This document shows positions 1 to 5,284 of a DNA stretch of 12,469 nt, one piece after another. The stretch lies in assembly GCA_036521875.1 (NCBI GenBank), contig DATDGX010000016.1, positions 1 through 12,469 of the forward strand, in the 5' to 3' direction. The stretch comes from DATDGX01 sp036521875 (lineage in GTDB: Bacteria > Desulfobacterota > Binatia > Binatales > Binataceae). The notes below the pieces were generated by a model, which saw only the letters and a program-made list of their open reading frames with translations, searched no databases and was not told the DNA's origin. Made by a program: the position numbers and the translations under genes. Position 1 is the first letter of the stretch. Every line of letters begins with the position of its first letter.

Positions 1-404
1 TGCAATCCGCGCAACGGCTCGAGCGCTCTAATCAGCACCGCGTGCGGCTCGCCCTCCAGTCCCGCGACCAGGTTCATCGCCCAGCAAGTTCCGTAAAGCT
101 GAAAAACGTAGGCGTGCCCCGGCGGCCCGTACATCGCGGCAGTGCGCCTGGTCAGTCCGCGGGCGCTGTGCGCCGCGAGATCCTGGGGACCGCGATATGC
201 CTCAGCCTCGACGATGCGGCCTGCGGCCACGCCTTCAGCGGTACGATGGACCAGAATCTTCCCGATGCAGTCGCGGGCGACGACCAACACCGGGCGGGCG
301 TAGAACTCGCGCGGAAGTTTCCGACGCGCGCGGCTGATCTGCTCGCGACATCCCGAGCGAGGCGAGTTCACATGCGAAGTGAGTATTGCTGCGGTTGCTT
401 TCAC
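1..404 (-). CDS. mpg: DNA-3-methyladenine glycosylase (AAG/MPG family), 3' end cut by window edge
   Basis: This is a base-excision repair enzyme that removes alkylated purines such as 3-methyladenine from DNA in the cytoplasm. I read it by translating the reverse complement. Family blocks appear in order: LPREFYARPVLVVARDCIGK (substituting for the usual ARDLLGK), then GRIVEAEAYRGP, then AAHSARGLTRR, then GPPGHAYVFQLYGTCWAMN, then PHAVLIRALEPLRGL. The second Glu of EAEAY matches the catalytic Glu (Glu125 in human AAG), and the nearby Tyr and the His of AAHS match Tyr127 and His136. The position of human Tyr159 is Phe here. The last third of the protein lies beyond position 1. The start is uncertain: GTG at 404 has GGGAG just upstream, while an in-frame GTG at 371 has no clear ribosome site. 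The gene follows the tad unit on the same strand after a 95-nt gap with no obvious terminator, so read-through is possible. The family call is firm. Confidence 0.88.
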   Translation of the reverse strand, partial: MKATAAILTSHVNSPRSGCREQISRARRKLPREFYARPVLVVARDCIGKILVHRTAEGVAAGRIVEAEAYRGPQDLAAHSARGLTRRTAAMYGPPGHAYVFQLYGTCWAMNLVAGLEGEPHAVLIRALEPLRGL

Positions 405-499
405 GAGGCTCCCAGCCGCGTTACTCGCACCGTATACTTTTCGGCGCGCGCGTTCGAGGCCGCTATGTAGCGATCGAGCCGGGTCAGAAGCGAGGGGCG

Positions 500-1000
500 T
501 TACTGCGAGATAACCATCGCGGCAGTGCGCGTGAGCGCGATGTTCGCGGTAGAGACGAACGAGGTGAGCGGTTTGAAAGTGTAGCTAACCGTCACGGTGA
601 CCACGCTGCCGGGCTTGTTGTTCGGCGTCCAGGTGGTATTGACGGTCAACAGGCTGGTGTCCAGGACTCCCAGCACCAAGCCGTCCACATAGTTTGTAAT
701 GTTCGTTGCTGAGACGGGTTGAGTACTGGTTGATCCGTGCACCACAGCGTAGCGAACGGCCTGCTGGGCGCTGTAGCCGACGAAGTCATATGAGTAAAGC
801 GCCAGGGCGAAGTTCATGATCGCAAAAAGCAGCAGCAGAGATGGAACGGCGAACAGAGCGAACTCGAGGACGGTGGCGCCACGCGAGCATCCGTGATGAC
901 GACGACGCGACGGGAGGCGTGGTGCGAGACCAGTCGCGACGCTGCAGGATCGCGCAGACGCCAGAGGCATCGAAGCGGAGACCTCGCGAGCAGAAATCAT
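500..1000 (-). CDS. TadE-like pilus assembly pseudopilin
   Basis: The 166-residue product is a TadE-family protein. These are minor pseudopilins of Tad/Flp pilus systems, anchored in the inner membrane with a periplasmic C-terminal domain. A basic leader of about 40 residues (RRRHHGCSRG) precedes ATVLEFALFAVPSLLLLFAI. Gly41 followed by Glu at +5 (Glu46) matches the prepilin-peptidase pattern of TadE/TadF proteins, and residues about 44-66 form the single hydrophobic helix. The rest (residues 70-166) is rich in Thr, Val and Ser, as expected of a beta-rich periplasmic domain. The stop of the upstream TadE gene lies 4 nt before this ATG, so the pair is cotranscribed. The ribosome site is weak (AGGA only 3 nt from the ATG), and Met11 is a possible alternative start. 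The leader is long for the family, which favours a later start. It is the last gene of the unit. Confidence 0.82.
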   Translation of the reverse strand: MISAREVSASMPLASARSCSVATGLAPRLPSRRRHHGCSRGATVLEFALFAVPSLLLLFAIMNFALALYSYDFVGYSAQQAVRYAVVHGSTSTQPVSATNITNYVDGLVLGVLDTSLLTVNTTWTPNNKPGSVVTVTVSYTFKPLTSFVSTANIALTRTAAMVISQ

Positions 1001-1004
1001 TTTC

Positions 1005-1490
1005 CTACTGCGCCACGCGCATAACGGCCGCGCCGTGCAGCGTCATCGCAGTGGGGACGCCCGGATAATTCATCATGGGCTGATACGGCGCGGTGGTGTT
1101 CACCTGGACATAGAGCAGTCGATGGGTGCTGCGACAGTCGGTGGCCAGGCAGGTCGATGCAGAGCCGTCGGAGCATTTGCAGAAGTGGACCGCGGTCGTA
1201 GTCATACTGGGAATACTTGGCGCGTCGGCCACCGCGGCCAGCTTCATCCCACTGTTATCATTGGCGGTGGTGAGATTCTGCGCGCCGTACTGCACGCCAG
1301 CCCGCGCCGCATTTGCGATCGCGATGGAAAGGTAGAACAGCCGGCCCAGCTCCACCGCCACGAGCAACGAGGTCAGGAGCAGCGGAATGATCAATGCAAG
1401 CTCGACTGCGCTCTGACCTCGCGAGTGGCGCCGTCGCGAGCCGGGGCGCGGAGGCGTCGGGGAGGGAACGATTGGCGCCGGGGCATTCAT
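1005..1490 (-). CDS. TadE-family pilus assembly protein with a four-cysteine cluster
   Basis: This is a 161-residue TadE-like pseudopilin. A Pro/Arg-rich leader (residues 1-24) ends in SRGQSAVELALIIPLLL: Gly25 with Glu30 at +5 is the typical prepilin-peptidase site, followed by one transmembrane helix (about 28-53). The segment after the helix, IANAARAGVQYGAQ, is the usual TadE continuation in which the helix leads into the periplasmic domain. Cysteines at 104, 106, 114 and 119 (CKC, then C, then C) could form disulfides in the periplasm. The ATG overlaps the stop codon of the TadG-like gene as ATGA (1487-1490), which implies translational coupling and one transcript. It probably works with the neighbouring TadE and TadG-like proteins. 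The family call is secure; the exact role in pilus assembly is not known from sequence. Confidence 0.87.
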   Translation of the reverse strand: MNAPAPIVPSPTPPRPGSRRRHSRGQSAVELALIIPLLLTSLLVAVELGRLFYLSIAIANAARAGVQYGAQNLTTANDNSGMKLAAVADAPSIPSMTTTAVHFCKCSDGSASTCLATDCRSTHRLLYVQVNTTAPYQPMMNYPGVPTAMTLHGAAVMRVAQ

Positions 1491-2770
1491 TCCGCGAGGA
1501 CCGGTCCTTTGATCGGCGAACCATCAGCCAGAGAAGTATAGTTGTTTCCCATCGTGGAGTTACCATTCATCAGGAGCTTGTCCGCGACCACGATAGTATA
1601 GCCATTGATCGAGCTGTTGCCGTTGAAGGTGACCTGCGTGGTCGGAAAGTAGACGGCTCCATCGAACGTCGTCCCGGCGTTACCGTTAATCGTGCTCGCA
1701 GCCGCGCTGCTGGGAATCGAACGATCCTGGAAGAACAGTATACCCGCGAGTGATCCCGACGTCGGCGCGCTGAAGTTCGAAGTAGTATTCCCGTTTAAGG
1801 TGATCGCCCCGTAACCACCCGTTCCGGTGGTGTTGTAGAAGGTCACGCCCGTGCCGGTCATCACGGAGTTGCCGTTAATGAGCATTCCGCCGCCGGCCAG
1901 TATGTAGGTGCCGGGATTGAACTTCAGCCAGGAATTGCCATTGACCTTGAGTCCACCGCAATAGACACCAGGAAACAATTGATAGGGACTGCCACTGCTC
2001 CCAAAATTGCCATTCAACAGGAAGTTGGTGTGACTGCACGCGCCGACGGTCGGGGCTGGAACGTAGGCGAGGGGATCGGTCGCCGCGATGGAGCCGGTTC
2101 TCGGCGTCGGAGTCAAAGTTACATTGCCGTTTGACGTGTAACCGCCTACTACGCCCATGGTCGGCGCGGTAATCATGACGTTGCCGTTCACCGCAAATCC
2201 CGACGAGCTGCTCGAATCGACCAGGATGCCGCAGTTGCTCTGAATATTCACATTGCCGTTGATATTCAGAGCCGAGGAGACCGACGGGTCCATCACATAT
2301 ATACAGTTGGGTCCGTTACCTAATGAAGCGACAGCACGAGCCGCGACGGTTACGGTGGTGACGTTGAGCGCGCGCAGAAAGTAGGTTGGTTCGGGCTGAG
2401 TGATGATTGCCTCAACATAGTTGGCATTGCTGGCGTTGGGGCCGCTGGTCGGTGGAATGTTGATCGCTACCACTACATTGTTCACGCCGTCCGTGAAGCC
2501 ATTGGTAGCAGCGTCCGTCTTTCCGGCCGCAACCGAATCGCCGAAGTTCAATTCCATGGCGCCGGCCAGAGCAGCGGTGTCTGCCGCCGTCTGCATAATG
2601 TTTTTCTGATACTGCAGGAAGCCCACGTCGCCGCTCAGCGCGATGCATCCGAGGACGGCGACCAGCGCTATCGTGACTAGTACGAGAACCTGTCCGCTTT
2701 GACTTTCGATGCGCCGCCGCTTCGGGCCGAGTTTGGCTGCAGCGCGTGAGACTTGTGTAGCTAGTTTCAT
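1487..2770 (-). CDS. TadG-like pilus assembly protein with ten NGN repeats
   Basis: The 427-residue protein starts like TadG and related Flp-pilus proteins: a basic N-terminus (KRRR, 17-20), then SGQVLVLVTIALVAVLGCIA (25-44) as a single membrane helix, then LSGDVGFLQYQKNIMQTAAD, the typical TadG-like junction. No von Willebrand factor A domain is visible. Instead residues about 165-410 carry ten Asn-Gly-Asn motifs, at 171, 195, 214, 253, 277, 299, 326, 362, 383 and 402, mostly 19-27 residues apart. Each follows a hydrophobic residue or pair (NINGN, FAVNGN, MLINGN), which suggests the turns of a beta-solenoid in the periplasm. I chose the ATG at 2770 because GGAAG lies just upstream. An in-frame GTG at 2800 extends the frame by 10 codons but overlaps the putative sigma-54 promoter. 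It is first in the unit and coupled by ATGA to the next gene. Its role is probably surface or pilus-associated. Confidence 0.85.
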   Translation of the reverse strand: MKLATQVSRAAAKLGPKRRRIESQSGQVLVLVTIALVAVLGCIALSGDVGFLQYQKNIMQTAADTAALAGAMELNFGDSVAAGKTDAATNGFTDGVNNVVVAINIPPTSGPNASNANYVEAIITQPEPTYFLRALNVTTVTVAARAVASLGNGPNCIYVMDPSVSSALNINGNVNIQSNCGILVDSSSSSGFAVNGNVMITAPTMGVVGGYTSNGNVTLTPTPRTGSIAATDPLAYVPAPTVGACSHTNFLLNGNFGSSGSPYQLFPGVYCGGLKVNGNSWLKFNPGTYILAGGGMLINGNSVMTGTGVTFYNTTGTGGYGAITLNGNTTSNFSAPTSGSLAGILFFQDRSIPSSAAASTINGNAGTTFDGAVYFPTTQVTFNGNSSINGYTIVVADKLLMNGNSTMGNNYTSLADGSPIKGPVLAE

Positions 2771-2790
2771 CTGGATCTTCCCGGTTACAA

Positions 2791-2807
2791 AGCATCGCAC
2801 GTGCCAA
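2791..2807 (-). promoter_or_regulatory. Sigma-54 promoter (-24/-12) for the tad unit
   Basis: On the minus strand the sequence reads TTGGCACGTGCGATGCT. The sigma-54 consensus is TTGGCAC-N5-TTGCW. The -24 block is exact, the GG-to-GC spacing of 10 is exact, and the -12 block differs at one base (ATGC for TTGC). The predicted transcription start is near 2780, only about 10 nt before the ATG at 2770, which leaves a short leader carrying part of the GGAAG site. Candidate activator sites lie 180-260 bp upstream, a normal distance for an enhancer-binding protein. The match is seen in the sequence; activity is inferred. Confidence 0.68.
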
Positions 2808-2954
2808 GCGATTTGTTTCGCCTTTTGCGCCCTAAAACCATCCGGGACTCAGAATGCTGTCCCACCTTCGGTGCGCGCGCGACAAATACGTGCCTCGATG
2901 GTGTGTCAATCCCGCTACTGCTTTGCCATGGCGCTGTGACCGCGGGCACGCGCT

Positions 2955-3048
2955 CTTTCAAAATGAAAGCCGGCAGTTCAGCATTTTGAAATGTCGCTTT
3001 CGCCGTATTTCATTTTGCCTGATCGGAAAATCGACTTTCTGAAATGAA
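2955..3048. promoter_or_regulatory. Array of four inverted-repeat elements, putative enhancer-binding-protein sites
   Basis: There are four related elements. Site 1 (2955-2969) is CTTTCAAAATGAAAG, a perfect inverted repeat with 6-bp arms. Site 2 (2982-2993) is CATTTTGAAATG, with 5-bp arms. Site 3 (3008-3017) is TTTCATTTTG, a half-conserved copy. Site 4 (3036-3048) is TTTCTGAAATGAA. Aligned, they suggest TTTCATTTTGAAATG. Their centres are about 25-29 bp apart. They lie about 180-260 bp upstream of the tad start site and about 85-165 bp upstream of the weaker kdp-facing candidate, so they could serve either or both. The cognate regulator is not in the window and I do not recognise the motif. 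Confidence 0.55.
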
Positions 3049-3098
3049 CGGATATCGTTTTCGCCGAAAAGCATCGAAGTTTCGCGGCTTTCTACTTT

Positions 3099-3114
3099 CG
3101 GCATACTTGCTGCT
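3099..3114 (+). promoter_or_regulatory. Weak sigma-54-like promoter facing kdp
   Basis: The sequence CGGCATACTTGCTGCT has GGCA in the -24 block and TGCT in the -12 block with the correct 10-nt GG-to-GC spacing. The first base of the -24 block and one base of the -12 block differ from consensus. The start site would be near 3125, about 50 nt before the first small gene. A match of this quality can occur by chance in GC-rich DNA. I saw no better sigma-70 promoter here. Confidence 0.3.
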
Positions 3115-3176
3115 CATTACTGAAAGAGACCGCGAATCACTCGGATCGCGAATCGGCGAACTATGGAGGAACAACG

Positions 3177-3272
3177 ATGGACTTGGTGACCTGGCTTCCG
3201 GGGATGTTCCTGCTGGGACTCGTCGGGTTGGCGTTTTGTCTGTGGTTCCTGAACGCCTGCGAAAAAATTTGA
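3177..3272 (+). CDS. 31-residue single-span membrane peptide at the head of the kdp operon
   Basis: This small gene encodes MDLVTWLPGM, then a hydrophobic stretch FLLGLVGLAFCLWFL (about residues 11-25), and a short tail NACEKI. It has a strong ribosome site, GGAGGA at 3165-3170, 6 nt from the ATG. It ends 10 nt before kdpF, so it should be cotranscribed and translated. A single helix with a small polar tail resembles KdpF in size, but it lacks the RPEWF-type ending seen in the next gene, so it is not simply a second KdpF. I believe similar short frames precede kdpF in some other bacteria, but I cannot verify this here. A role as an extra small subunit of the Kdp complex is inference from position, strong ribosome site and membrane character. 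Confidence 0.65.
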   Translation: MDLVTWLPGMFLLGLVGLAFCLWFLNACEKI

Positions 3273-3282
3273 GGGAGCGCAA

Positions 3283-3363
3283 ATGATCTATCTGACAGCG
3301 GCAGTTTCATTATTTCTGTTCGTCTATCTGTTTACCGCTTTGATTCGACCGGAGTGGTTCTAG
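3283..3363 (+). CDS. kdpF: KdpF, small subunit of the K+-transporting ATPase
   Basis: The 26-residue product starts MIYLTAAVSLFLFVYLFTAL and ends IRPEWF. KdpF is a roughly 29-residue single-helix peptide that sits beside KdpA and KdpB and stabilises the KdpFABC complex. The YLFTALIRPEWF ending matches the usual YLxxALxRPExF pattern of KdpF, and position directly before kdpA confirms it. A GGGAG ribosome site (3272-3276) lies 6 nt before the ATG. The stop is 47 nt before the chosen kdpA start, and that gap holds only the kdpA ribosome site. Confidence 0.88.
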   Translation: MIYLTAAVSLFLFVYLFTALIRPEWF

Positions 3364-3410
3364 GGTTCGCGGCATTTCCTCGACTCAACGCGCAGAGGGG
3401 CTACAACAAA

Positions 3411-5228
3411 ATGTGGTTTCTACCTATTTCGATCCTGGTGGTGACGACGATCCTCGCGATACCGCTCAGCCGATACATGTCCTGGATCATGGACGGCAAG
3501 TATCACGCGCCTCGATTCCTGGCCTGGTTTGAAAAGCGGCTGGATACCGGCCCACAGAACTGGAAGCAGTACACACTCGCGTTGATGGTCTTCAACGTGA
3601 TGCTGTTCGTGTATGGCTTCATAGTACTGGCTATTCAGCCATTGATGCCGCTCAATCCCGATGGGAAGGGGATGCTCGCGCCGACCACGATCTTCCACGC
3701 CGTCATCTCCTTCATGACCAATACCAACCTGCAGCACTACGCGGGTGAGGTTAACCTTTCGAACTTCAGCCAGATTTTTTTCATCATCACCAACATGTTT
3801 CTCTCTGCGTCGGTTGGCCTCTGCGCGTTGGTCGCGATAATCCGCGCTTTCCGCGGCGAGTCGACGGTAGGTAACTACTTTGTCGATATGTGGCGCGTGG
3901 TGGTCTACATGTTCATCCCGGTAGCGCTCCTGATGGGTGTGCTCTACATCCAACAGGGCATGCCGATGACCTATGCGAGCTCGTACCAGGTGTCGACGCT
4001 CGAGCCGGGAGCGATGGGTACCACCGACAAGGGCGAAGCAAAGCAACAGACGATAGTTATCGGTCCGGTCGCGGCAATCATACCGATCAAGCAGCTAGGC
4101 ACTAATGGCGGCGGATTCTATGGCATGAACTCCGCGCATCCGTTCGAGAATCCAAGCGCGTGGTCGAACTTCATCACCACCGTGGGCATGATGCTTTTCC
4201 CGTTTGGGCTGGTTCTGATGTATGGGCGGATGCTCGGCCGCATGCGTCATGGGGTCATCATCTTCACGGTCATGATGGTGATGATGATCGGTACGATACT
4301 GTGGGTAATATACTTTGATACTATGAAGCCCAATCCGGGCTTGACCGCACATCCCGACGCCCGAACCTATTCAATACCAAGTGCCGTTGCGCCGGACGGC
4401 AAACGATCTTTCACGTTGCCTGCGGTCGCCGGACTGCCTGTCGAGCAGCACCTTGGCAACCTCGAGGGCAAAGAGTTGCGTTTCGGTACCTCAGCCGGCG
4501 CGACCTTCGCTGCGGCGACCGTCGACGTGACCTGCGGCGCGGTTAACTGCGAACACGACAGCCTGAATCCGATTGCGGCTTTGTCTCCGATGGCGGGGAT
4601 GTGGGTGAACTGTATCTACGGCGGCAAGGGCGTCGGCATGATTAACCTGCTGCTGTTTCTGATCATTGGAGTTTTCATTGCCGGTCAGATGGTGGGCCGG
4701 ACGCCCGAGTACCTGGGCAAAAAAGTCGGTGCTCGCGAGATGAAGCTCGCGATGATCGCGCTGCTCGTTCACCCCATCATGATCCTGATGCCGACCGGCC
4801 TATTCGCCGCGACGGATTGGGGCATCAAGGCGGAGAATAATCCGGGCCCGCACGGTTTCTCGGAAATCGTATACCAATTCTCGTCCGCCTCCGCGAACAA
4901 TGGTTCCGCCTTCGATGGACTGGGTACTAACTATGGATTCAATGCCAACCCCAGTCCGGCGCCCGAGGCGCCCAAATGGGACGTCGCGACAGGACTGGTG
5001 ATGCTCTTCAGCCGGTATCTTCCAATCATCGCGCCGGTCGCGATGGCGGCCTACCTGGGAGCCAAAAAGCCCACTCCATTTACGCTTGGAACGATGCGCG
5101 ACGACACTCCGACCTTCGGGTTTTTGTTGCTGGGCACCATACTCATCATCGGTGCGCTGCTCTTTCTGCCCGCAGCCGCGCTGGGGCCGCTAGCCGAGCA
5201 CCTGGGTCCGATTCCATTTGGCGGATAA
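3411..5228 (+). CDS. kdpA: KdpA, K+-binding and pore-forming subunit
   Basis: KdpA is the inner-membrane channel-like subunit that takes up K+ for the Kdp ATPase. This copy has 605 residues. The four selectivity-filter regions are visible: FMTNTNLQHYAGE (101-113), QLGTNGGGFYGMNSAHPFENP (228-248, first 20 residues diagnostic), YGGKGVGM (403-410) and ASANNGSAFDGL (493-504). GRTPEYLGKK (429-438) is also a family signature. Residues about 311-345 form an extra segment, rich in Pro and Ala, just before the conserved LEGKELRFG block in the periplasmic loop that leads to the third filter. I chose ATG 3411 because AGAGGGG lies 10 nt upstream and because MWFLPISIL begins the first helix. An upstream GTG at 3354 would overlap kdpF. 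The gene lies in the operon between kdpF and kdpB. Confidence 0.97.
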   Translation: MWFLPISILVVTTILAIPLSRYMSWIMDGKYHAPRFLAWFEKRLDTGPQNWKQYTLALMVFNVMLFVYGFIVLAIQPLMPLNPDGKGMLAPTTIFHAVISFMTNTNLQHYAGEVNLSNFSQIFFIITNMFLSASVGLCALVAIIRAFRGESTVGNYFVDMWRVVVYMFIPVALLMGVLYIQQGMPMTYASSYQVSTLEPGAMGTTDKGEAKQQTIVIGPVAAIIPIKQLGTNGGGFYGMNSAHPFENPSAWSNFITTVGMMLFPFGLVLMYGRMLGRMRHGVIIFTVMMVMMIGTILWVIYFDTMKPNPGLTAHPDARTYSIPSAVAPDGKRSFTLPAVAGLPVEQHLGNLEGKELRFGTSAGATFAAATVDVTCGAVNCEHDSLNPIAALSPMAGMWVNCIYGGKGVGMINLLLFLIIGVFIAGQMVGRTPEYLGKKVGAREMKLAMIALLVHPIMILMPTGLFAATDWGIKAENNPGPHGFSEIVYQFSSASANNGSAFDGLGTNYGFNANPSPAPEAPKWDVATGLVMLFSRYLPIIAPVAMAAYLGAKKPTPFTLGTMRDDTPTFGFLLLGTILIIGALLFLPAAALGPLAEHLGPIPFGG

Positions 5229-5284
5229 ACGGGTCGTCACCCACATCAAATTCACCACCAACGGATTTTTGCGAGGGAGATGAG

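Larger units (their letters stand above)
2771..3176. other. Divergent intergenic regulatory region between tad and kdp
   Basis: This stretch of about 400 nt separates the tad unit (leftward) from the kdp operon (rightward), and I find no credible gene in it. The frames that cross it lack family signals and ribosome sites. The half nearest kdp (about 2955-3120) is noticeably AT-richer than the surroundings and holds the repeated elements and the promoter-like sequences listed separately. An 8-bp direct repeat, CGCGAATC, occurs at 3131-3138 and 3147-3154 in the presumed kdp leader. I see no c-di-AMP riboswitch-like fold. Confidence 0.7.

Noticed and set aside
42..470. Plus-strand frame of 142 codons
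   Set aside because: It is the antisense shadow of the 3-methyladenine glycosylase gene, whose family motifs read on the minus strand.
2771..2800. GTG start at 2800 adding ten residues to the TadG-like protein
   Set aside because: It lies within the -24/-12 promoter match and has no ribosome site, whereas the ATG at 2770 does.
2885..2910. TTGACA-like -35 box on the minus strand upstream of tad
   Set aside because: The best -10 candidates (TATTTG at 15 nt, TTTGTC at 17 nt) are poor, and the implied leader would exceed 100 nt; it is kept only as a weak alternative to the sigma-54 promoter.
2913..2928. Second minus-strand sigma-54-like sequence, TGGCAAAGCAGTAGCG
   Set aside because: The spacing is correct, but both blocks are weaker than at 2791-2807 and it lies only about 30-60 bp from the activator-like sites, too close for usual looping.
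3047..3059. AACG-GATAT-CGTT inverted repeat
   Set aside because: Four-base arms are too short to distinguish from chance.
3131..3154. CGCGAATC direct repeat in the kdp leader
   Set aside because: Eight bases repeated once in GC-rich DNA is weak evidence for an operator; noted but not called.
4976..5284. Long upstream extension of the kdpB frame
   Set aside because: It overlaps the conserved C-terminus of kdpA in another frame and has no family similarity; the ATG at 5285 has a good ribosome site.
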